A stretch of DNA of 17,799 nt from the NCBI GenBank assembly GCA_002077045.2, contig KZ111148.1, positions 1,622,845-1,640,643 of the forward strand, written 5' to 3'. Both the position numbers and the translations under genes were made by a program. A model generated the notes under the pieces. It saw only the letters and a program-made list of their open reading frames with translations. It had not been told where the DNA came from and made no database searches. The stretch comes from Rachicladosporium sp. CCFEE 5018 (taxonomy: Eukaryota > Ascomycota > Dothideomycetes > Cladosporiales > Cladosporiaceae). Each line of letters opens with the position of its first letter. The first letter of the stretch is position 1. Below are positions 1 to 10,000 of this stretch, piece by piece.

Positions 1-2789
1 CTGCAGGCGTATGGCCCCTACGGAATACCAGGACTTCGCCCTTGGATTTCTTTGACGAGATGAGCTCGGTAGCGACGATGTAGAATGTCATGAGGGCGAC
101 AGTGAACAGTATTATGATTCCAATGTTTCGCCACTGGATATTCATAGTCAATGTACTGCAACAAACATGACTAGACAGGTCCTTACCTTGTGGCTATTGT
201 AGTACTGGAACGCGGAAGCCAGATAATCGTCGCCGTTCACAAATGCCAGCCCGGCTTCTGACCCGACGGCGGAGCAGACTTGCTCACGTTGCGCGAGATC
301 GCCATAAGAAGGCACGTATGCAGAACAAGCATATCTGCGTCCGTGGAACTCATTCACCATCAATGCTTCGAAGGCGTAGGCTACAGGATCCAGATAGTTA
401 ATCCACTATTTAGTCGTCAGCTTCGTGTGCATACTAATATGCGTTCGGCAATATGACTTACCCTGCACCACCCCAGCATGTAGCGAGTCGGTATAGCAAA
501 CCCAGTGAACATGACAATACCCAGGATTAGCACCGCCGCCGGTGCCATCGCCTGTGCTAACGTCCTGGACACCGAAGCTATCGTCCGGAACAGCATGCTC
601 ATCATGAGAGTCGTCAAGAAGCTAGCGAACATGAAGAAGAAAAAAGGCCCGGGCTCTCGTCGCAGATTCACCATGAAGTAGAGGGCGATATTGAAGATGA
701 TCGCATTCATGATCTTGTAAGGCATGTCGGTCAACATAGACGCGATTGCTTCGGCCGACGGATGGTACAGAGCGTATCGAGAATGCTTCTCGACGATCGG
801 TCGCTGTGCGTAGAGTGTAAGAATTTCCAAGGCTGAACCGAAGGCGTTGAGGAGAATCGAGAAGAAAATGACTGCACCACGCTGGAAAAATGAGGTCGTA
901 TTGAGCTGCATGTTATAGAACACGCTGCCAACGACGAGAGCCATCATGGCGTTGCCGAAAAGTTGCGTAAAAGTCAAGCTTGGATCTCCCGTCAAGCGAC
1001 GGAAGCCACGCCAGAGACAGAGCTCGACCTGCTGCGTGTAAGACAATGTGTAGGGAGATTTGGCGCGAGACTGCTTGGACTGCTGAACACGGCGTGACGC
1101 AGCGAATTGATGGTATGATTCTCCCTCCAGCGGATACTGCTGATTATATGCATCGATATCTTGCACCAGCTGAGCACGCTCAGGACTTGCCTTCCATCGA
1201 GCAGCGAAGTCATCGGGTGTGCGGGGAACTTTGTTCTCCCAACCTGACTTGACCACACGTTCTTGTGCAGAAGTCATGGATGTGAGAAAGTCGCCGTCAG
1301 TCTGACGATGCGGGCAGACGAAGCCCATGCGCTCGAAATAGGCTCGCGCCTTCTTGGTAGAGCCGAAGTAGATCTGTCGTCCTTCATAAAGCACTAACGC
1401 CTTGTCGAAGATGTCGTATGCGGATTGCGGCGCTTGGTAGATAGCTACCATGGCAGTCGCACCACTGAGCTCTGTCTGAAGTCGTAGAGTCTTGCAGAAC
1501 TCGATGGCGTTTGCGCTGTCGAGACCACGGGTACTGTTGTCCCAAGCCTGGAGAGGCGCACCACTCAAAGATGCCTCTGCTATCGACACTCGCTTTCGTT
1601 CGCCTCCTGAACAGCCACGGACGAAGTCATTCCCTACGCGCGTGTTGACGGTGTGGCTAATGCCATAAGTAGCCATGATCACGTCCCGCATGTGCTCTGC
1701 GTAGACATTCTTGCTCACGCCACCAGGAACATTCTTGGGCGCTCTGGCGCGAGCAGCGAACGTCAGCGTGTCGCCAACAGTCAACATAGGGAAATGAACG
1801 TCCACCTCTGCAGTATAGATCGCCTCGCCGCGGAAGTACTTATGCATATGATCGGGCGGGATGCCCTGATAGTTGATTTCGGTGCCATCGTCCACAAAGA
1901 AGCCATGCGTCTCGCCAGTCAAAGTCTTCAGAAATGTAGAGCAGCCACTGCCAGGTGGACCAAGCACGACAAGCATCTCTCCGCTCCTAACAAGACCCTC
2001 AAAGTCTTGCAGGATGTCTATGCGACGTTGCTTGCCGAGACCCAGTAGCCGCTTGATCGGATCGATAGTCTTAAGCACCACATTCGCGACATCAGCCTGG
2101 TAATCGGTAGCTGCACCGAAGCCATGGACATTTAGATTCCGGAAGGCAACACCTGCGGTGCGTCCAGGATTCTTATTCTCGTTCTCGGTGAGCTTGATCA
2201 TGCTCCGGACCCATGACCGGTACCGGAAGTTCTCCGAATTAGGGTCGGTGTTTGAGCCTTTCTCTGCCTGAAGTGGATTGTCCCCAAGCTGTGACCACGT
2301 AGTCTGCTGGGTCAGTGATCTGGCGAGCTGAGCGACTTCCTTGTCTTTGCGATTCTCAATGTCCTCATCCGAGCTTGGCGACTCGTAGGCTTCAAGACCC
2401 TGTTTGTTCAAGTCGTGCTTCTCGGATTCGATTGCTCGCTCATCCTGGGGTGTGACGCCGTCAGGGTAGTACGTTCCATCGTGAATGCCTGTACCTCCGG
2501 TATGCGACGTCGATGCAGTGCCTCCTTCAGCTTGGGACCGGAGATGATCATCCTGATGCTGCGCTGTCACAGAACCTCTGCGACCAGTCCGTATCGTCGA
2601 TGCATTCGATGGCCGTCGTCCTGATCTACTGAACGTGCGAGCTAAGCTGTTTCGCCGCTCACTGTGTGGTGCTGAGTCATCCTGGGTATGACTTGGTCTT
2701 CGAAGAAATGCGGAACCACTTGACTGCGCGCCTGCAGTCTCTGCCGTTTGATCGTAATTACCGAATGAGAAGTTTCCTACGAGGGACAT
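1..2789 (-). CDS. PDR-type (ABCG) full-size ABC multidrug transporter, 3'-truncated by window edge
   Basis: Plasma-membrane ATP-driven efflux pump of the fungal pleiotropic drug resistance family. Exons on the minus strand are 2789-462, 405-187 and 133-1 (continuing outside), with introns 461-406 and 186-134, both GT-AG and phase 0; the first junction gives GWCR-WINYLDP, the second SHK-WRNIGI. About 893 residues are visible. Residues 1-210 are a Ser-rich, partly acidic cytosolic tail. NBD1 has Walker A GPPGSGCST (about 277-285), signature CSGGERKR (393-400) and Walker B QAWDNSTRGLDS (414-425). Cys replaces the Walker A Lys, and Asn follows the Walker B Asp; both are the normal degenerate features of PDR NBD1. 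TMD1 helices run from about residue 605, followed by the large extracellular loop (NEFHGRRYACSAYVP) and the linker KSKGEVLVFRRGH that precedes NBD2 in this family. NBD2 and TMD2 lie beyond base 1. The ATG has an excellent context (GCCACCATG). Substrate cannot be told from sequence. Confidence 0.95.
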
Positions 2790-4248
2790 GGTGGCGGATG
2801 TCGAAGATCACGCCTGCCTGATCGACCAGATGGAAGTAAACAGAGAGGAAGATAATCAGGCCACTGTATGAATGCGCACGTCAACGGCAGCGGGAGTAAG
2901 TCTCACCCTGATATTCCGCTCGTATCATTCCACTTACTGGGCGCGAAGATGCATAACTTCACGCGGAACGTTTTCGGATCTCACACTAGCTCAAGTGTGA
3001 GATGACGCCTAGTAGCTAGTTGGAGATCCCGCGCGTGCTGGGGTCTTTAGCGAAGCTCGTTTGGAGACAGCAGTGACTGCTCAAAGCCTTGGACGTCACG
3101 CCAACGCGGAAGAATCACCTCGGGTTGGCCACAAAGTCGCATCTGCAGCCGAAGAGGTGGAGTCTAATTGCACCATGACAAGCGCACGGAGCATCAAGTT
3201 GCCGAACCGGAAGCTGACAGAGCCGAAATGTCATGCACGCCAATACGGCTTGGCGCAGACATAACCTTTCGAGTTCTACGATCCGGCGGCGCATCTCTTA
3301 CACATAACGGGTCCTGGGCCTCACGCATGAGCGTCCAGAATTCTCAATTCGACAGCAAAAGGCAAACCTGGCGCCCAAGCCGGTGTGGTCCGAATCCGCG
3401 TGTTCTGATCCGCACTGACGTCTGGTCTGAGTCGGTGATGGGGTCTGACTGGAGACTATCGACACGAGCGCTGTCTCAAGGGAGTCATCAAGGACAATCC
3501 TTCCCCGTGACCAGGAGCCAAATCGAAGAACACCGCAATTGGCGTCACAGGTCAAGGACCAGTCTCTCCGCCGGACTGCGCTGGCCTCGCGGCGCTTCTA
3601 ACCCAACGCTCCGCGGTCTGCTTCATGGTTTCATCTAGCCTGCCAGCCGTGATCCGTATGACGCTCACAGCCATTCCGTATGCTAGGCACCACACAAGGT
3701 GCCAACAGGCCGATGTCTTGAGCAATCGTGACTACGGCCGGTAGGCCCTGCTTCAAAGTGCATTAGTAAGTTGGCGCTGTCTCTTCTACGGCGTGGTTGG
3801 CGTCCCGGACGTAGAAGTTGTCCAGAGACTGTCTGGGTCAGAAGTGTATCCATATCTTGGTCGTGTATGGCGGGTTTGAGAGTGGCCACCAGCAATCACT
3901 GGCTTGACGTACGTCTTGTGGGCTGTCGCGAGCAGCATGATATCCTACGAACTGCTTGCCGAGTCGCGAAGCTGGGCATAAAAGCGACAGGACTACCGGC
4001 TATCCTGGATTTTAACCGTAGGCTAGAATTGTCTGTTGGGGACAGAGATACAGCATTCTCATGTGCCGCTCACTGTCTTCAGTTTGTTCAAGCCCCATGC
4101 CCTCAGCTCGTGTCTTGGCGAACTATTAAGGTTCTCGTGCAGGAACGATTCAATGCGTCACTCTGCTTTGCACGGCATTGGCCATTACAGCTGTCGATCT
4201 TTAGTCGGGTAGAAAACAACACTCTTCCCTCCGACATAATTAATCAGT
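2790..4248. other. Divergent intergenic region, no gene seen
   Basis: This 1.46 kb region separates the minus-strand transporter from plus-strand RQC1 and should hold both promoters. The longer open frames here (3168-3638 and 3771-4322 on plus, 3298-3555 on minus) show no recognisable family; the 3771 frame opens with TTG and runs into the RQC1 start. A perfect 10-bp inverted repeat is listed separately. A TCCGCGGT octamer at 3610-3617 is one base from the yeast Pdr1/Pdr3 element TCCGCGGA, but it lies about 820 bp from the transporter start and I do not rely on it. Confidence 0.6.
2978..3003. promoter_or_regulatory. Perfect 10-bp inverted repeat upstream of the ABC transporter
   Basis: ATCTCACACT (2978-2987), spacer AGCTCA, AGTGTGAGAT (2994-3003). 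The arms are perfectly complementary. It lies about 190-215 bp upstream of the transporter ATG, a plausible place for a dimeric regulator to bind. No known regulator motif is recognised, so the regulatory role is inference from symmetry and position only. Confidence 0.4.
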
Positions 4249-6333
4249 ATGTCGTCGCGTGCACTGCGAAAGGCTCAACGCGAGAGAGAGGAGTTGGCGC
4301 AATTGGAGGGGCAGGACTATGACACTTCCGCCGAAGAGGACGAAGATGACGATGTCGTTGCTCTTCCTCCGCCAAAGCCAAGTGCATTTACTTTGCTTGG
4401 TGATGAGGATGAGGGCGACGATGATGAAGATGAGAGCGCAGACGTTGGAGGCGTAGCAGTATCCGCACCTCAGGAATCGCCAGTACCGACTAGTAGTACC
4501 TCCAAGCCCAAAAAGAAGAAGAAGAAGAAAGGTGGCAAAGGAGTCGGCCAGGACGGAAACGCGGCGAAAGTGAATGGTGTCGATGAGATCGACGAGGCCT
4601 TGAAGCAGCTCTCCACCAGCGGCAATAGTGCTGGAGAGACAATATCTGGTGTGGACGCCAGCGCCAGTGAAGCATGCAAATTGCTCGCCATCGACATGAG
4701 TCATCTACATGCACAGAACGAGATGCGCCGATTGTTCGGGAGAGCCGCATTAGATCAGGAGGATGAAGACGGCCCAGCTGCACCAAACCCCGGTGGCAAT
4801 CGAAGGCAGCAACGAAGAGGGCAGCAGATGGGTCTCGCACAAGCATTGCGTGGCCAACGAGCTCAGGGTGGCAGAGCGGGCGGCTTATCAGCTATTGGCT
4901 TGCGCCGGAACATCTTCATACAAGGCAAAGGAGAATGGCCGGTGTCTACAAGTGGAGGTCTTGGCATGGAGGTCGTCGAGAAGCGTAAGGTCGGCGCTGT
5001 TGAATACCGATACGTCCACAATGGCGCCTATCAGGATGTCCAGTCGCAATTTGAGAGCTGTGTTGCGTCCATGGACCCGAACAGGCTTGTGGTCCTCTTG
5101 CAGCACAACCCGTATCACATCAGTACACTTTTGCAGGTATCTGAGATCGCGAAGCAAGAGCGAGACCACACGACCTCTGGAGACTTGCTGGAGCGTGCGT
5201 TGTTCTCATTTGGTCGAGCTGTGCACAGCACATTCTCCAAAAACCTCGCGGAAGGCAAGGCAAGGCTCGACTTTCGACGACCTGAAAATCGCGAATTCTG
5301 GCTAGCAAGCTGGCGATACATGCAGAATCTTAGCATGCGGGCGACATGGCGAACGGTGTATGAGTGGGCGAAGCTCCTCCTCTCGCTCTCTCCCGACGAT
5401 GACCCATACGCCATGTGGCTGGTGCTGGACCAGTACGCGATCCGTTCACAGCAATCACTGGACTACCTCAATATCAGCCGCAACAAGACACTACAAAGTG
5501 CGCACGACGACATGCCCAACGTTGTACTCAGTCAAGGTCTGGCTGAGTATCGTGGTGGTAACAAGAGCAAGGGCAAGCAGGCTCTGTTCACGGCAATCGG
5601 TCGCTTCCCGTGGGTCATCGCCCGACTAATGCAGGAACTCAACCTTCAGCCGCCACCTGGCGTCTGGGGAAAGGAGCCAAGGACCGACAGAGAGAAGCTA
5701 TACACTGATCTGTATGCCATACGTGCGAAAGACCTATGGAATACGCCAGACTTTTCTGCCTTGCTCACGGAGATAGCTAGTGCCTTACCTCTCGACACTC
5801 CATCAGCAGACCCTGACACTGCAGACATCACGCTCAACGAAGCAAGACAAGTCCTTCTCTCGGACCAGCCCGCGCTCATCGCACTGATACCTCGTGCCTA
5901 CACATCCCAGCTCACCTCTTCTTCGGATCCTCTTCCTCCACCGAACAGTATCACGTCTTACCAGACTTCAGCCATTGATCTCACACGGCAAACACAGCCG
6001 GACTTTACATCTGCAACGTCCAACCTCCGCGAACTTCAAGGCCTGTATACTTTCTTCGCCGATCTCTTTCCCTGGTTCAATCCTTCGGGCACTGACGGCG
6101 CAGCACCTCAGCCCAGTGAAGAGGAGATCGAACGCCGTATACAGGCTTCTGGAGTCAGTGAAGATGTCATAGTGGAACGAACGCAGAGGATGATGGAGCT
6201 GCAGAGGCAGCTCATCGGTGACGTGCATGAGGACGGCGACGATGGATTTCCGGGTGGGCTGGTCGGCGATGTTGAAGCCGCGAACCAGATCAGACAGAGG
6301 CAGGCGATGGTGGAGGACGACGACAGTGATTGA
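4249..6333 (+). CDS. RQC1: Ribosome quality control complex subunit Rqc1 / TCF25 homologue
   Basis: Intronless, 694 residues. Rqc1 works with the E3 ligase Ltn1/Listerin, Rqc2 and Cdc48 on 60S ribosomes carrying stalled nascent chains and helps their ubiquitination and extraction. The N-terminus MSSRALRKAQREREEL is typical of the family. Acidic blocks (about 29-35 and 52-63) are followed by seven consecutive lysines (88-94) and a basic, Gln/Arg/Gly-rich stretch (183-211). The helical-repeat TCF25 domain spans about 215-610, with conserved stretches such as RALFSFGRAVHSTF, RPENREFWLASWRYM and DDDPYAMWLVLDQYA. The C-terminal tail is acidic and ends in EDDDSD. The ATG at 4249 has A at -3 and opens directly into family-conserved sequence, so the start is well supported. 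The symbol follows the yeast name; TCF25 is the animal name. Confidence 0.94.
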   Translation: MSSRALRKAQREREELAQLEGQDYDTSAEEDEDDDVVALPPPKPSAFTLLGDEDEGDDDEDESADVGGVAVSAPQESPVPTSSTSKPKKKKKKKGGKGVGQDGNAAKVNGVDEIDEALKQLSTSGNSAGETISGVDASASEACKLLAIDMSHLHAQNEMRRLFGRAALDQEDEDGPAAPNPGGNRRQQRRGQQMGLAQALRGQRAQGGRAGGLSAIGLRRNIFIQGKGEWPVSTSGGLGMEVVEKRKVGAVEYRYVHNGAYQDVQSQFESCVASMDPNRLVVLLQHNPYHISTLLQVSEIAKQERDHTTSGDLLERALFSFGRAVHSTFSKNLAEGKARLDFRRPENREFWLASWRYMQNLSMRATWRTVYEWAKLLLSLSPDDDPYAMWLVLDQYAIRSQQSLDYLNISRNKTLQSAHDDMPNVVLSQGLAEYRGGNKSKGKQALFTAIGRFPWVIARLMQELNLQPPPGVWGKEPRTDREKLYTDLYAIRAKDLWNTPDFSALLTEIASALPLDTPSADPDTADITLNEARQVLLSDQPALIALIPRAYTSQLTSSSDPLPPPNSITSYQTSAIDLTRQTQPDFTSATSNLRELQGLYTFFADLFPWFNPSGTDGAAPQPSEEEIERRIQASGVSEDVIVERTQRMMELQRQLIGDVHEDGDDGFPGGLVGDVEAANQIRQRQAMVEDDDSD

Positions 6334-7025
6334 GACCGGCAGTCGATGACAGCGCGCGCCCTAGAGCGACGGCTGCGCACTGGCACTAGGCGTGTGCCCA
6401 TGGCTGCAGGTAGGTATGTTCTCATCCCTACGGTTGTTGCACTCTCCTGCTCACGCCATTATTCCCGCGTCGTTGCCTCTGCCTTCTATCCTGCTGTAAG
6501 ACCAAACAAGTGACTTCTCCGCTTCTATACCCCGCAAAAGGTACACTCATGTGAAGGATGTCTGGAAGATCGGCAGCGCCCATGAGCTTACATGTGATGC
6601 GGGAGCTTCACGGCAGTATGTCCGCAACGTACAACAGTTCGAATCGCCGCGCGCGCGTGTTGTCTCTGGATTTGCTAGGTAGGCATCGTACTGCTACAGC
6701 TGACGCAAAGGGTAATAGACAGTCATCATTCAAGGCAATCGCCGAGGATGACTCTACAGCACATCGAGCTTGACATGACTTTGCTTGGAGACCACGGGCT
6801 CTACCATTCAGTCCCAGTAGCTGCAAAGAACCGACTGCAGCAAAACTAGGTACATGAGGTAAGTTTTGCGAGCTACAATGCAGCCGCTACGAATGCGTGG
6901 CGTATAGCTCGACTCCCGGATGAGTGGCATCTAGCTGTCTGTTCCCCAATGTTGTATGCTCTCATCAGACTCTTCAAACACTGCTTGCTCTTAAGTCTGC
7001 ACAGCGCTGCTATTCCGTAGTTAGT
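6334..7025. other. Intergenic/leader region before the fusion gene
   Basis: This stretch should hold the 3' UTR of RQC1 and the promoter and 5' leader of the downstream gene. A 71-codon ATG frame at 6558-6773 has no recognisable similarity and I do not call it. In the last 110 bases there are three short ATG-initiated frames ahead of the main start: 6920-6934, 6949-7020 and 6956-6994. No tRNA or repeat was seen. Confidence 0.55.
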
Positions 7026-10000
7026 ATGTCCCCTTCCGCAGTTGATGAGAGAGGCCTGATGACGAATGGGGTCAACGGCCACCATGGAAACGGCAATGCG
7101 AAGCTTGATGTCATGAATTGCCATGAGGCTGTCCACTTTGACCCATCGCTGAAGCCGAAGAACTACCAGATCAAGGGTGCAAGTCCGAGTAGCAAGGTAC
7201 TGTTCTTGGACGTCAACATCATCGACAGCACAGGGCGTTATCCATATCATGGAGATGTATACATAGAAGGTAAGAGCGGGGACCATGCGATCGAAACAGA
7301 GGCTGATGTTTTTCAGGCGAGCGCATAAAGTACGTCGGCGAAGTCCCGAATAAGGATGACCTCCGCAAGAATCCAGCTGTCCGCACCATCAACGGCAAAG
7401 GACGCACCCATATGAGCGGCTTAGGCGACGCTCATGTCCATTTCAGCTGGAACAACGGCGATCTGGCCGCTCTCGGCGGTCTTGGTGTCGAAGAGCATAC
7501 CCTTCTCTCCGCTCGCTCAGCACAATGCTACCTAGATAGTGGCTACACAATGGCATACGGCGCTGCATCGGCGAAGGAGCGACTGGACGTCGTGATACGG
7601 GACGCGATCAATGAAGGCAGCATCCCAGGCCCACGATACCTTGCCAATGGTAAGGAGATGGCGGTGCCGGATGGCGAATTGATTGCTGGCATCACGGCGT
7701 TCGCGAAGGGACCCCTCGAGATGCGTGAGGTGATCAGACATCATATCGATCTCGGCGTTGATCAGATCAAGCTCTCCATGTCCGGCGAGCAGATCACAGA
7801 GATCAGAGATGCGCAGGACTGCTACTTCACCGATGCCGAGACCGCCGCATGTGTGGACGAAGCTCATCGTCAGGGCATTCGACTCTGTGCGCACGCTCGT
7901 GCACGCGATAGCGTCAAGATGTGCATCAAACATGGCGTGGACGTCATCTATCACGCCTCCTGGATTGATGATGAGGGCATGGACATGCTTGAGAAAGCCA
8001 AAGATAAGCATATCGTAGCACCGGGCCTAAATTGGCTGTGGGCTACGCTGTACGAATCCGCCGCTTTTGGCTACAGCTTCGAGAAGGCGGAGAAGGTGGG
8101 CTACAAGGCTGAGCTGGACGCAGCCATCAAGGGTCTGAAGGAGATGCACCGAAGAGGCATCACCGTGCTGCCAGGCGGAGACTACGGGTACGCTATCGAT
8201 GTGGTATGGCCTCAGCTCAGTTGTCTAATGTGGTTGCAGGTTCAATTGGACTCCACACGGCACATATGCCCGTGATCTGATGCACTTCGTGAAACTGCTG
8301 GACTACACGCCAATGGAGTCAATGGTTGCGGTATGTGTTCTCCTCTCATGCTCTTCATTTGTGGAATGCGCTTGGGGCAGCATACGGCATGTCTCAGACC
8401 TCGAATCATACTATGCGGTGCCGGCGAGAATGTGACGACCATGGAGTGCATATCATAGCTCTGCTGATACCAGCGTTGAAGGGCTGATAAGCTAGCTGAG
8501 CAAGGCCTGCTTGTCCTGTTTCCCTATGACTGACACTGATACTGCTAGTAGGCTACAGCAGGTGTAGCAAAGTTGTTCATGCGAGAGGAAGAGCTCGGCA
8601 AGATCGCGCCAGGTTACTTCGCAGACTGCATCTTGGTCGATGGCGACCCAATCAAAGACATCTCCGTACTACAAGACCACGACAAAGTAGGTTGATCCAA
8701 CGAGGGGTGCTCGAGTCATGCAATGCTGACATTCATCAAGCTCAATGTCATCATGATCAACGGACGCGTGCACAAAGCCAGCCATAAAGAGTTCGTGGCT
8801 TACGAGCATCCTTCGCCAGTCATGGAGTCGAAGGCTGAAGTCAAACTGAACAACTTCATCGCCTACCAGCTCAAAGACGGCACTGCAAGAACCCGCATCG
8901 GTCATCATGATCGGGACACTGACAAGGTGATTCCATTGGCGTTCCTCAGCGGCACAGCGATCGAGAACTTATATCAAGTCATCGAAGTGGGTGCAGACGA
9001 TGTCATTGCTGGTGGTGATCCCTTCCCACTAGGCGAGGTCACTCTTCTGCCACCCATCAACGGGCGAGATGTCCTAGCCGTAGGCAAGAACTACAGTGAG
9101 CATGCGAAGGAGTTCAATGCAAGTGGATATGACTCCTCGGACAAAGTCGATATTCCTACGCATCCTGTGGTGTTCACTGAACGCGCAACGTCGATCGTTG
9201 CTAGTGGCGAGGATATCTTACTGCACGAAGGCTTCACAGAAACACTCGACTATGAGGGTGAGATTGGCGTGATTATTGGAAAGGGTGGCTTTCAGATCGA
9301 CGAAGACAAAGCTGAAGATCACGTATGGGGATGTACGATCATCAACGATGTGACAGCAAGAGAGAAGCAGCGAGATCACAAGCAGTTCTACATTGGTAAG
9401 ATCCCAAAATGGCTTTGCTCCTCTTCAGATTCATGTCGCTGCTTGTGCACCTATCGACTCGGCTGCAGCGGTGAACGTCGGAGATGCAGCGTCGCTGAGG
9501 AACAAGCTTGACGTACCTTGCGATAGTTCACAGCACCTTTCAAGCTTTGTCGCTCACGACCTGGTCGATTCGACAGTCCAATAATGCAACTGTGTCGATA
9601 TTAGCAGTGAACACTGGAGCTGCGTCTCGAGATACCCAAAGACCCACGAATGTCCTACTGACACCACGAGTAGGCAAATCCGGGGACAGCTACTGCCCGA
9701 TGGGTCCAGTGGCCATGCCCAAGTCCGCATTACCAAAGACGCTGACCGTTACCACTTATGTCAATGGCGAGCAGCGCCAGAAGGGTAATACAGATGACCT
9801 GATCTTCTCGGTCTCGAAGTTGATTAGCACGCTTTCGCAATCGCAGACCCTCCGACCTGGAGATACAATCGCAACGGGAACGCCTGCGGGTGTTGGCTTC
9901 GGTCTCAAGCCGCCCGTGTTCCTCAAAGCTGGTGATGTAGTCGAGATCAGCGTCTCCGGACTGGGCACGCTCCGAAATACGGTGGCGAAGGCTGAGCCAG

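Noticed and set aside
277..285. Suspicion that the ABC transporter is inactive because Walker A Lys and Walker B Glu are missing (residue numbers of the protein)
   Set aside because: Cys in Walker A and Asn in Walker B of NBD1 are the normal state of PDR-family transporters; the canonical sites pair with NBD2, outside the window.
3168..3638. 156-codon plus-strand frame in the 2790-4248 intergenic region
   Set aside because: No recognisable motif or family; low-complexity mix of Arg/Ser typical of chance frames, and no supporting splice pattern.
3771..4322. 183-codon plus-strand frame overlapping the RQC1 start
   Set aside because: Opens with TTG and overlaps the well-supported N-terminus of RQC1 in another frame.
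6636..6650. GTTCGAATC string resembling a tRNA T-loop
   Set aside because: Flanking bases do not form the 5-bp T stem, and no A box or acceptor stem was found at the right distance.
6558..6773. 71-codon ATG frame between RQC1 and the fusion gene
   Set aside because: No similarity recognised; a minus-strand frame of the same length overlaps it, as expected by chance.
8188..8215. Alternative exon end after GTACGCTATCGATGTG in the amidohydrolase
   Set aside because: Using the later GTATGG donor breaks the frame of FNWTPHGTYARDL; the GTACGC donor at 8188 restores it and gives the conserved GGDYG-F-WTPHG.
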